Shown: in pieces, positions 36,901 through 44,002 of the stretch
Layout of the letters: each line of letters opens with the position of its first letter
How positions within the stretch are numbered: the stretch's first letter is position 1
DNA from: Sphingopyxis soli
Lineage (GTDB): Bacteria > Pseudomonadota > Alphaproteobacteria > Sphingomonadales > Sphingomonadaceae
Reading direction: 5' to 3'
Assembly: GCF_018682675.1 (NCBI RefSeq)
Contig: NZ_JAFMTR010000109.1
Coordinates: 1 to 64,000 of the forward strand
DNA: 64,000 nucleotides
The notes under the pieces: model-generated
What the model was told of the DNA's origin: nothing
The model's database searches: none
The model's input: only the letters and a program-made list of their open reading frames with translations
Program-made: the position numbers and the translations under genes

Positions 36901-39658
36901 CGCTGTTCGGGTCCGACCCGTCGGCAAGATTCGCCTCCGACACGGTGACTTCGCCGCCGTCGGCATTCAGGCCGGTGAAGGTGATCCCGTCGTCGCGGCC
37001 GCGAATCGTGATCGTCAGCGTCGCCGTCGCCTCGTCGCCGTCGCCGTCGGTGACGACATAATCGAAGCTCTCGGTCAGTTCCTCGTTGCCGTTGAGCCCG
37101 ATCACATCGGCGTTCTCGGGATCGACGACATAAAGATAGCTGCCGTCGGACGCGATCTCCAGCGTGCCATAGGCGCCGAGCGTCTGGCCATCGACGTGGC
37201 CCTCCTGGCCCGCGAAGGATACCGCCGTGACGGTCGCGCCATCGGCGCCCTGCACGTCGGCGGCGCCGTCGGTCGCATTCGCATCGTCGCCGCCGCTGCC
37301 CGTCAGCACATTGCCGTCCGCGCCCTGTTCGCTGCCCGCGTCGACCGAATCGACATCGTCGGTCGCGGTCGGGACATCGTCGACGATCGCGATTTCGAGC
37401 GACGCATTCGCGCTGTCGCCGTCGCTGTCGCTGACCGTGATGCCGAAGCTGTCGGTCGCATCGTCGCCATAGCTCGCCGTGGTCAGTACATAGGAGTAGC
37501 CGATCGCGGTCGGGCTGAGGCTGGTGATGGTCAGCGTCCCGAAGCTGCCCTCGATCGCCTGGCCGACACCCGTGACCTCGACACCGTTGATCCGGATTGA
37601 CCCCAGCCCGTCGGGGGCCGAGATCGCAATCGAGCCGCTGGTCGCGGCGCCGCCGCTTTCGGGCGCCGAACCGCCGGGCAGCCCGGCCTCCGCGACCGTA
37701 ACGCCGTCATCAGAGCCGCTCGGCACGCGAATCCGGACCCCGCTGTCGGCGATATTGATCGTCAGCGTCGCGGTCGCGCTGTCACCGTCGCCGTCGGTCA
37801 GGCGATAGGTGAAGACATCGGCGACACCGCCCGGCGCCTCGGGATCGCGGACATAGCTGTAGCTGCCATCGGCCTTGAGCGTCAGGATGCCATAGAGACC
37901 CGCGACCGGCGTTCCCGCGGGGACCGGATCGCCGGTGCCGGTCACGAACGACACCAGCGCGCCATCGGCGCCGACGGTGTCCCGGCCGCCGTCATTTTCG
38001 GCGTCGGTGATCACATTGCCCGTCGCGGTGTCACTGCCGCTGACGATCGTGTCGAAATCGGCGATCGCGACCGGCGCATCGTCGATGATGTCGATTTCGA
38101 AACTGGCGGAGACCGCATCGCCGTCGATGTCGGTGATCCCGACCGTGATCGTCTGCGACGCCGGATCGCCGATCACATTGTCCTCAAGCGCGAAGGCATA
38201 TTCGATCGAATCGGGGTTGATTGCGACAATGTAGAAGGTGCCCGTCGGCAGCGCGATCGCCTGCCCCTCTTCGGTCACCAGTATCCCGTTGATCGTGATC
38301 GCCGCCGGCCCGTCGGCCGCGCCGAACTGGATCGTGCCGAAGCTGAAATAGGAATCGTCGCCGGTGCTCGATCCGGCCGGTTCGCCGGGCCGTTCGGGAA
38401 GCCCCGCCTCGTTGACGAAAGTGCCCTCGCCGCCCGCGACCGGAACCGCCAGCGTCGGTGTGCTGTCGGCGATGTTGATCGTCAGCGTCGCGGTCGATGT
38501 GTCGCCGTCGCCATCGGTCAGGCGATAGACGAATGTGTCGGAGACGCCGCCCGGCGTCCCCGGGTTCCGGACATAGACATAGCGGCCATCGGTGGTGATC
38601 AACAGTCGGCCATATTGGCCGTCGATCGGCGCGCCCGGCGCCACGAAGTCCGTTCCCGCCCCGGTGCGGAAGCCGGTGACGAGCGCCCCGTCGGCGCCCA
38701 GCGTGTCGGCGCCGGCTGCGCCGCTGGTCGTACCCTCTCCGGTGATGACATTACCGGCGGCCGGATTGCGGGTGCCGGCTTCGGTATCGTCGACGTCGGG
38801 ACGCGCCGTCGCGACATCGTCGGCGATCGTCAAGGTCAGCGTTGCCGTATCGACGTCGCCGTCGGCATCGGTCACCGTCACCGTCACGACATCGCGCGCA
38901 TCGGGGACGGTCGCATTGTCGGTCAGCACATAGCTGTAGCCGATCGCATCGGGCGTGATGCTGGTGATGGTGATCTGGCCGTAAGTCGTCGCGACGGTCT
39001 GGCCGACCGCGGTGATCACCGTGCCGTTGACCGATACACTGCTCGGCTGGTCGAGGGCGGTGATCCGGATCGCGCCGGTGATCGTTTCCTGGCCCGACGC
39101 CTCGTTCGATCCCGGCGGTTCGGTACCGCGCGCCGGCAGCGCAGCCTCCGACACCGTGGCGGTCGCGTCGGCGGCACCGGCAGGCTGATCGGGGGTAATG
39201 ATGACGATGTCGGGCTTGTTGTCGACCGCATCGGGAATGATTTCGCGCGCCTCGCGGTCGGGCAGGCCGAAATCGGTCGGCGGCAGCAGGTCGCCGATCG
39301 CGAAGGGGTCGCCGATGTCGCCGGGCGTCTGGGCGAAATTTCCGCCCGAGCTTTGCAGCGTTCCCGCCGCGGGCTCGGGCTCCTGCGTCGCGATGAGTGC
39401 CGCGATCGTCGGCGCGGGAATATTGATCGGGCCGATCCGGAACTGGGGAATATGGAGCGCCCCGTCGACGATGACGAGCACTTGTCCGTCGGGTAGCGTG
39501 ATGACGAGATCGTTTCCCGACAGTTTGATGGCGTCGAGACGCGTTCCCGGCGGCAGCTGTACAACGTCGTTCGCCGGCACGATGCGCGTCGCACCCGCCG
39601 GGACGGCTCTTGCCATGCCAGCCACCTCCCCGGGTCGCTGAATTGCCTGTCGCTCCAT
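30944..39658 (-). CDS. Giant type I-secreted repeat adhesin (LapA/BapA-like) with vWA domain
   Basis: 2,904 residues from the ATG at 39658; a GTG at 39679 would add seven. Residues 25-95 are a small beta-rich retention/BapA-prefix-like domain (GNDLVITLPDGQVLVIVDGAL). PAAG follows at 96-99, matching the (T/A/P)AA(G/V) cut site of LapG. The main body is tandem Ig-like/VCBS-type repeats of about 100-150 residues, with some 14 TDxDGD-type calcium signatures. A von Willebrand A domain spans about 2190-2400, with MIDAS DFSDS at 2195-2199 and Asp2303. EF-hand-like loops lie at 2509-2600 (DLDGDG, DKNGDG, DSNGDG, DANGNG). An Ala/Pro-rich C-terminus with an uncleaved secretion signal ends it. It should be a surface adhesin exported by the following operon. 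Confidence 0.93.
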   Translation of the reverse strand: MERQAIQRPGEVAGMARAVPAGATRIVPANDVVQLPPGTRLDAIKLSGNDLVITLPDGQVLVIVDGALHIPQFRIGPINIPAPTIAALIATQEPEPAAGTLQSSGGNFAQTPGDIGDPFAIGDLLPPTDFGLPDREAREIIPDAVDNKPDIVIITPDQPAGAADATATVSEAALPARGTEPPGSNEASGQETITGAIRITALDQPSSVSVNGTVITAVGQTVATTYGQITITSITPDAIGYSYVLTDNATVPDARDVVTVTVTDADGDVDTATLTLTIADDVATARPDVDDTEAGTRNPAAGNVITGEGTTSGAAGADTLGADGALVTGFRTGAGTDFVAPGAPIDGQYGRLLITTDGRYVYVRNPGTPGGVSDTFVYRLTDGDGDTSTATLTINIADSTPTLAVPVAGGEGTFVNEAGLPERPGEPAGSSTGDDSYFSFGTIQFGAADGPAAITINGILVTEEGQAIALPTGTFYIVAINPDSIEYAFALEDNVIGDPASQTITVGITDIDGDAVSASFEIDIIDDAPVAIADFDTIVSGSDTATGNVITDAENDGGRDTVGADGALVSFVTGTGDPVPAGTPVAGLYGILTLKADGSYSYVRDPEAPGGVADVFTYRLTDGDGDSATATLTINIADSGVRIRVPSGSDDGVTVAEAGLPGGSAPESGGAATSGSIAISAPDGLGSIRINGVEVTGVGQAIEGSFGTLTITSLSPTAIGYSYVLTTASYGDDATDSFGITVSDSDGDSANASLEIAIVDDVPTATDDVDSVDAGSEQGADGNVLTGSGGDDANATDGAADVQGADGATVTAVSFAGQEGHVDGQTLGAYGTLEIASDGSYLYVVDPENADVIGLNGNEELTESFDYVVTDGDGDEATATLTITIRGRDDGITFTGLNADGGEVTVSEANLADGSDPNSDALVRTGSFSFDAPDGIAGLTVGGEPLFDGDIIVGTSIATALGILTITDFEPVYDNAGDIVGGTIGYSYELVDNSLLHSGANGASLTDSFAVAITDSDGTTSTASLDVRVLDDNPVARSAPSITVAEDAPPISGNLLANDTRGADGAVVTGVTIGGVAVTVAASGTTSYTNANGTYTFRADGAWTFDPVTQTSQFPIAADFTYTITDGDGDQSSALQQIRLADGTEPKAGAPISLTVDDQHLASGSTPSIFQPVTASGQIAFTPGSDAIASIGFGDPSGLDGGLIWTLESDTQIIGRDADDTVVVILDLSVAGNVATVTMTLESNYGMHPDTLADDLAELGSVEVIATDADGDKVSGTVDLSVSDDVPSIMAVTSSTGALMVDETNLAVDATADFATFFHVVTGADASGSKVSYAFEVTTASGLVDVATGSKIILQANGNVVEGRLQDSLSTVAFRLTIDANGQATLDQMRAIKHGDATNPDDIATLSSTLIRLVATITDGDGDQATAIAFVGNTLAFRDDGPAIDATNVDTNSVLLTTQDADTRGAAFDTATADLSSAFSAASVQFGADGPAGAGQVTWSYALALGTAAATTALTSNGVPVTLALVSGQIVGSAGGTPVFSVAVNAATGIVTLTQFAEIDHPLPGSPANYAAQLVELGANLIELRGTATITDRDGDSASDTVAVDLGGNIRFADDGPTVSAGGSAPVLVLDESNLAVDATADLSSLFAPTTDFGADGPGATAYELGVTAGPSGLIDSLTGEPVILSIVGGVVYGRTATHEVFRISVDAGGLVTFDQSRAVLHTPDSGPDQTLFLQGSNLITLTAIVTDGDGDTARTTADITGRFAIRDDAPLAVHDDDNVARDGQNFADGNLLTGIGGTDENGMDGSADNGGADGGLHVTGVAFGATTGSIGAALAGDYGAITIAADGSYRYDLDPADPAVIALGANETLTETFHYTVQDADGDSATATITITITGANDFPVARADTNWVIDGPSGSDPSASGNVLQDIAHPGAPFGLFADVADNDPDLEPITVTSAGTYVGLYGTLVIAADGSYTYTLDEDKAAVNALDAGQTLVDTFPYMISDGALSVASTLSVTVFGTNDAPTIGTAIARVSEEGLVGGIPDALPDATLDTTNSTMASGTLAIGDADAGETLTAMLGDPGAVLTAGGVPVTWTGVGTGTLIGSAAGAEVIRVTLAPNGAYTVTLSHAVDHPTVAIEDLKSFSVPVSVSDGTTTTTNASAIQVVIEDDAPNAVGEAGSTSQPTQDVNTLFILDFSDSIDNGELNTMISAVQGALSQLDNAASGVMTIRFVIFSSGSFASPSFASAADANAYLDSLNPAAGGERPSNEEIGLNTNYTGAIQTALANFTAISGASNQVFFLSDGNPNQGVQFGGIPPQVVNSLAASTAAAWNSFVDSNHVNVTAIGIDNNPLQPLNIQRLRDVDVNDAPNNQPILVDDFQDLVGTLLSVIVPSAVVGDLDVNDAFGADGGRLLSITIGTTTYSWDGASSISVSTGGSIAGTSLNAVATPMGGTLTLDFATGQYTYQPPTPITVTATEVFSYVLTDRDGDTATANLSVTINALAPPIALDLDGDGVEFVSSDAAVRFDYDGDGVAETTAWVGRDDALLAIDKNGDGKVNDGSELVFGGKGLSDLQGLAAAYDSNGDGKLDAADKDFAKFGVWQDANGNGVTDPGEYRSLIDAGIVSIALASDNRGYTAADGQVVVRGEATYTRADGSTGKLADAAFATNFAADQQRSAAGLSTAMLVAGLAAATPLAAEEPAPAPAEQPLAASLDGEAPVGAAPYQRDIEPASKADLSTHLASDEADSDRHHDDAPTRQAIDRGGEDGAPASHAADPAPERSYASLLEETQVDRAEAAAPRADAAPSVDQVQMALPAQAVAPDAGAHDVKAIVAGALEGAQVDLDALLGAAPASNQALPQVPVLASATEGLLGDGGMIGTGHGFMAGLAEQHIAAQLEQAAAVHA

Positions 39659-40103
39659 CGCCTTTCGGCCCCCCTGCACTTCATCCCCCGCCCCGACGTC
39701 CGGCGAAGACCTGTACGGAGGTCACACCGGACTAAGGCGAGCGGCATCGCGTTCGCGCCAGATGGCCGTCCGAATGCGCAATGTTCGCTTTGTGATCTGC
39801 TAGGTTCTCTTTGGCGACCGATGCCCGCGCGTCATCACTGACCCCGGAAATACAGACCCAGGTCACTGATTCTGCAATGGCAATTTCCGGTATGCGGCCC
39901 TATACTTTGGGGTAGATCGAATAACTTAAGGGTTAAGATTTCCTTAAATTTCACGGATGCGGAGATACAAATCAATAAAAATAGGGACCGTTCGCCTGCA
40001 AATCAAAATTTCCCGGATAATATCGGCCCAATCGGCGAAGTTTTTATGGTTTATTTTTCAATCCGATGAAGGCGATACTTGATCTGTCAAGTACGACGCC
40101 ATC
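39659..40103 (-). promoter_or_regulatory. 445-bp AT-rich upstream region of the adhesin gene
   Basis: No gene is supported. The stretch is much richer in AT than its surroundings, especially 39920-40060. It holds TTTGGGGTAGA at 39906-39916 (CTACCCC on the gene strand), like the boxes near the other secretion genes. It also holds TTAAGG-10-CCTTAA at 39926-39947 and the perfect palindrome ACTTGA-TCTG-TCAAGT at 40077-40092. The last may end the M23 gene or bind a regulator. The promoter of the adhesin operon must lie here. Confidence 0.5.
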
Positions 40104-41087
40104 TTATTCGATGACGCCTTCCGCCTCGAACGTTGCGACGATATCCGGCCCGCGCCGCAGAATATAGCGCCCGGTATAATGTCCTGTCGTCCAGCCGCCG
40201 GGCGGCGCGCGCTTGCCGCTGTATGCGAACCAGCTGAGGCCGCCTCCGGCCACGACGCCCTCCTGGCTGTGCACGATCGCGCCGTCGGGACCCGCGATCG
40301 CGAACGACTGGCGGTCGCCCGCCTTCGCACCCATGGCGTCGACCCACAGGATCAGCGGAGCGTCGCGGCCCGCGAGCCGCGGGGGCGGATCCCGCTCGGT
40401 GACGGCCTTTGCCGGCACGGCGGAGGCAAGGCCTGCGGCGATGACGGCCGTCGGCCGGTAACCGAGCTGCAGCGCGGCGGCGGGCGCCCAGAGGCCGGAG
40501 GGCGCGCCCGTAGCGATGCAGGATGCGTCCGCCGCCCCGCCGGTGAAGGGATCGATCGCCTGACCGCGATGGCGGACCGCGAAATGCAGGTGCGGAAACT
40601 CGCTGTTGCCCGACAAACCGATCAGGCCGATGCGTTCGCCCGCCGCGACGCGCTGCCCCGGACGGACGGCGACGCTGCCGCGCTGCAAATGGCTGTACTG
40701 TGTTTCCCATCCGTCGCCATGGTCGATCACCACGGCATTGCCCGCCTGCTTGTCGGGTGGCGCGGCGCGCTCGGTCACGCTGATGTCGGGCTCGCCATCG
40801 CGGGTGCGCAGCACCAGTCCGTCGCGCGCCGCGAGCACGGCATGGCCCGCCCGCATGTCGGCCATCGTCCGCAGCCGGATGTCGATCCCGTCGTGGCCGT
40901 CGGTCGTCAGTGTTCCGCAACGATAATCGCTCCGTCCCGGCCCCGGATCATGGTCGACGAGTTTCTGGATCAGGCACGTATCGCCCACGCGGCAGTCGGC
41001 GGGAAACATGAAAGTCGGCTCCCCGGCCGGGACCGACACCGCGAGCAGCGCCATGGCGAAGGGAAAGGAAAGCAGGGTCGCGATCAT
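40104..41087 (-). CDS. M23-family metallopeptidase
   Basis: 327 residues with an N-terminal signal peptide (MIATLLSFPFAMALLAVSVPAG). The zinc peptidase domain lies at about 60-190: GHDGIDIRL provides the first His and Asp ligands, VVIDHGDGWETQYSHL follows, and HLHFAVRH is the HxH motif. M23 enzymes cut peptide cross-links in peptidoglycan. The C-terminal 130 residues form a beta-rich domain of unknown role (GPDGAIVHSQEGVVAGGGLSWFAYSGKR). It lies upstream of, and in the same direction as, the giant adhesin, the second wall-active enzyme in this module after the SleB-type protein. Confidence 0.88.
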   Translation of the reverse strand: MIATLLSFPFAMALLAVSVPAGEPTFMFPADCRVGDTCLIQKLVDHDPGPGRSDYRCGTLTTDGHDGIDIRLRTMADMRAGHAVLAARDGLVLRTRDGEPDISVTERAAPPDKQAGNAVVIDHGDGWETQYSHLQRGSVAVRPGQRVAAGERIGLIGLSGNSEFPHLHFAVRHRGQAIDPFTGGAADASCIATGAPSGLWAPAAALQLGYRPTAVIAAGLASAVPAKAVTERDPPPRLAGRDAPLILWVDAMGAKAGDRQSFAIAGPDGAIVHSQEGVVAGGGLSWFAYSGKRAPPGGWTTGHYTGRYILRRGPDIVATFEAEGVIE

Positions 41088-41543
41088 CGGGATGGGGCGT
41101 GCCTCGCGGCTATGCTTCGAGGTCCGTCACCGAACGGCTCCGCGGCCCGACGCCGGCCGCCGCCCGGGGGGTCTGGGCGGCGGACACGGCTAGCCGGCCG
41201 AGGGACCGACTGAACTCGGGAACCTGCCAGAAGCCAGAGAATGGTACGGAATTCCCTCGATTTGCCGGCAGAAATGCCGTTGACGTTTGCTCTGCAAGCC
41301 CGCTTGGCCAAAGCGAGCGTCGTGTGGATGATTCTGTCCGCCACCCTGCAACCGGAATGGCGGAAACCCACGTTTCCCGCCATTCCCAGATGGGGACATT
41401 GGCAAATTCGAGGAAAAAAAGATGGCGCCGGCGCCTCGCGAGAGGGGTCGTCGCCACGCATAAAAAGGAGGGCAGGCCGCGGCCTGCCCTCCAGTCTGCA
41501 GAGGTCCGTCGAGGAAACGGGCTCCCCGTACGAAGCCTTGTCC
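41088..41543. other. 456-bp intergenic stretch with a long hairpin
   Basis: This lies between the M23 gene start and the RTX gene stop. Short open frames here lack ribosome-binding sites. A strong hairpin occurs at 41354-41386: GGAATGGCGG(AAA), 6-nt loop, (TTTC)CCGCCATTCC with one bulge. It has no T-tract. GGCGCCGGCGCC at 41424-41435 is a perfect palindrome. The RTX terminator at 41461-41492 occupies the right end. No RNA family is recognised. Confidence 0.45.
41461..41492 (-). terminator. Terminator of the RTX gene
   Basis: GGAGGGCAGGCCGCGGCCTG continuing to CCCTCC (41467-41492) is a perfect 26-nt palindrome. On the minus strand it is followed immediately by TTTTTA. It lies 51 nt past the RTX stop and is a textbook factor-independent terminator. 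Confidence 0.88.
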
Positions 41544-43733
41544 TCAGACGAACGTGATCATGTCATAGGACGCATTGCCCTGGCTGTACGCGTTGATCGC
41601 GGCAACCGAGTCATAGGCGCCCAGTGCAGCGAGAGCCTGGATCGGAGCCGAGGCGCCTTCCCAGAAGTCTTCGATCAGCACCGCACCGGCCGAGGTGAAG
41701 ACAAAGACATCGAGTCCGTCGCCCTGGCCATCCCAGTCGCCGGTGATGACGCCCATGTCGTTCGCCGGGTCGAAGCCCGCGTCGACATCGAACACCAGCG
41801 TGTCACGGTTCGCGAGGTTGAAGTCGCGGCCGTCACCCAGGTTGAACGGAGCACCGATCACGTCGTTGCCAAATCCCGGCGAGTTGTCGGTCGAGTCGAA
41901 CTTGAACAGGTCCTTGCCTGCGCCGCCCGACATATGATCGTCGCCTTCGCCGCCGGTGATGGTGTCGTTGCCCGATTCACCTTCGAGGTTGTCATCGCCC
42001 ACGCCACCATTGATGGTGTCGTTGCCGGTGTCGCCGCGAATGGTGTCGTCGCCTTCATCGCCGTTCATGTTGTCGTTGCCGAAGCCGCCCGACATATAGT
42101 CGTTGCCATCGCCACCGAACATGGTGTCGTTGCCGCCACCCGGGTTACCCAGGTTTTCGTACAGCGTGTCACCATACATGATGTCGTCGCCGTCACCACC
42201 GTACATGGTATCGTTGCCGGCATCACCGGCGAGCTGGTCGTCCCCGTCGTTGCCGCTGACGACATCGTTGCCGGCACCACCATAGATCAGGTCGTTGCCG
42301 TCATCGCCCGACAGATTGTCGGCGCCGTTGTTGCCCTGGATCAGGTCGTCGTCGTCGCCACCCGAAACAACGTCGTTGCCGTTGCCGCCGGTGATGTTGT
42401 CGAAGCCCGAGCCGCCCGAGATGACGTCGTTGCCGTCGTCGCCCGACAGGGTGTCGTTGTCGTCATTACCTTCGATGACGTCGTCGCCTTCGTCACCGTT
42501 GATGATGTCGTCGCCGCTGCCGCCCGAGATGAAGTCGGCATCGGTGTTCGACGGATCGAGCGGATCGAAGAAGGGATCCCCGTTGCCGCGGATCACGTCG
42601 TCGCCGGCATCGCCATACAGGTCGTCGTCGCCGCCTTCGCCCCAGATCACGTCGTTGCCGCCGTCACCATGGACCAGGTCGTTGCCGTCGTTGCCGTTCA
42701 GCGTGTCATCGTCGGCTCCGCCGCCGATGTCGTCGTCGTCGGCGCCGCCCTGGACGAAGTCGAGACCCGCGCCACCACGGATGTAGTCGGCCCCGGCATC
42801 GCCGTCGATTTCATCGTCGCCGTCTTCACCGAGCAGGACGTCGTCGCCTTCTCCGCCGTCGAGCTGGTCGAAGCCGGTGCCGCCCAAAACGGTGTCGTTG
42901 CCGTCATCGCCCCAGAGCAGGTCGTCGCCCGAGCCGCCGAGGATGGTGTCGCCGCCGCCCTGGCCGAAGACCTGGTCGTCGCCTGCGCCGCCCTCGATGT
43001 AATCGGCATGGCCGTTACCCGGGTTGTAGCCGCTCTGGTTGTAGGCAAAGTCCGGATCGGCCTTGCGGTTGACACCATTGTCGCCGAAAATGACGTCGTT
43101 GCCGTCGCCACCATACAGCTGGTCGACACCGTTGCTGTTGGTGCCGCCTTCAATATAGTCGTCGCCCGTGCCGCCGAGGACCACGTCGGTTTCGGTGCCG
43201 CCATAGAGGTTGTCCTGGCCGCTGCCGCCGTCGATAAAGTCGTTGCCGGCATTGCCTTCGACACGGTCATCGCCCGACTGACCATAGAGCGTGTCGTTGC
43301 CTGCATCGCCTCGGATATAGTCGTTGCCGCCACCGCCGTAGCCGGTGTCGTCGCCCGCGCCGCCGAGCAGCGTGTCGTTGCCGTCGGCCGCGCCATTGTC
43401 GATGCCGACATATTGGACGTTTCCGGGGCCGATGACGACGAAATCGGCCTGGTCGCCGACCAGCGTGTCGTTGCCGGTTCCGCCATCGATACGGTCGTTG
43501 CCATAACGACCGATGACGGCGTCATTGCCGGCGTCGCCGTACAGGTCGTTGTCGAGGTTGTTGCCGTAGACGGTGTCGGCACCGCCGTTGCCACGCGCAT
43601 TGTACGGCAGCGTGGCGGTGGAAACGATTGCGTTCAGATCGATGAAGTCGACCGCATTCGTTCCCAGAACCTGACCGCGAGCGGTCGGATTCTTCGCCGC
43701 ATTCGGTGCGTTCGAAGGAGTCACAGTTGGCAT
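41544..43733 (-). CDS. RTX calcium-binding protein, type I secretion substrate
   Basis: 729 residues from the ATG at 43733 (GAGG upstream). The N-terminal 50 residues (MPTVTPSNAPNAAKNPTARG) are followed by about 54 nonapeptides of the GGxGxDxUx type (for example GGSGDDLLWG, GGAGNDVVSG) covering residues 60-625. These fold as calcium-bound beta-rolls after export. The last 100 residues are the non-repetitive secretion region ending in hydrophobic ...NASYDMITFV. No enzymatic domain is visible. It could be a surface layer-like or matrix protein; that is inferred only from the all-repeat architecture. The TolC of its exporter lies just upstream, with the other exporter genes divergent. Confidence 0.93.
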   Translation of the reverse strand: MPTVTPSNAPNAAKNPTARGQVLGTNAVDFIDLNAIVSTATLPYNARGNGGADTVYGNNLDNDLYGDAGNDAVIGRYGNDRIDGGTGNDTLVGDQADFVVIGPGNVQYVGIDNGAADGNDTLLGGAGDDTGYGGGGNDYIRGDAGNDTLYGQSGDDRVEGNAGNDFIDGGSGQDNLYGGTETDVVLGGTGDDYIEGGTNSNGVDQLYGGDGNDVIFGDNGVNRKADPDFAYNQSGYNPGNGHADYIEGGAGDDQVFGQGGGDTILGGSGDDLLWGDDGNDTVLGGTGFDQLDGGEGDDVLLGEDGDDEIDGDAGADYIRGGAGLDFVQGGADDDDIGGGADDDTLNGNDGNDLVHGDGGNDVIWGEGGDDDLYGDAGDDVIRGNGDPFFDPLDPSNTDADFISGGSGDDIINGDEGDDVIEGNDDNDTLSGDDGNDVISGGSGFDNITGGNGNDVVSGGDDDDLIQGNNGADNLSGDDGNDLIYGGAGNDVVSGNDGDDQLAGDAGNDTMYGGDGDDIMYGDTLYENLGNPGGGNDTMFGGDGNDYMSGGFGNDNMNGDEGDDTIRGDTGNDTINGGVGDDNLEGESGNDTITGGEGDDHMSGGAGKDLFKFDSTDNSPGFGNDVIGAPFNLGDGRDFNLANRDTLVFDVDAGFDPANDMGVITGDWDGQGDGLDVFVFTSAGAVLIEDFWEGASAPIQALAALGAYDSVAAINAYSQGNASYDMITFV

Positions 43734-43800
43734 TTCGCTATCCTCTTCATTGTTGGGTCGCAAAGATGCGGTTTCACCGAGTCGGGCAAAATCACACCCC

Positions 43801-43827
43801 CATGGCCCGATCGGACGCCGGGCCATG
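43801..43827 (-). promoter_or_regulatory. Hairpin in the leader or promoter of the RTX gene
   Basis: CATGGCCC and GGGCCATG form a perfect 8-bp inverted repeat with an 11-nt spacer, 68-94 nt before the RTX start. A GCGGGGGTAGAG box at 43841-43852 lies just beyond. It could stabilise the mRNA leader or be an operator. The rest of the gap (43734-44002) shows nothing else. Confidence 0.4.
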
Positions 43828-44002
43828 AACCTTGGATATGGCGGGGGTAGAGGGGGGCATATTCCTGCTTGGGGACATGGCCGAAGATTTTCCGAACTGC
43901 TTCATTTTGGAGCAGTTCTTGTCTTGAAACAGCAAAGCGCGCGGCGGCGACCGGACCACCGCGAAGGGCGGCCCGACCTGCCATTTCGACGAGGTCGTGG
44001 CG

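Noticed and set aside
35477-37600. 707-codon plus-strand frame
   Set aside because: It is antisense to the adhesin repeats and has no independent signals.
42065-43733. CRISPR-like or tandem DNA repeat in the RTX gene
   Set aside because: The periodicity is 27 nt from nonapeptide coding with varied codons; there are no constant spacers.
41241-43850. 869-codon open frame on the plus strand with VVA-rich repeats
   Set aside because: The repeat pattern is the mirror of the RTX nonapeptides on the other strand.
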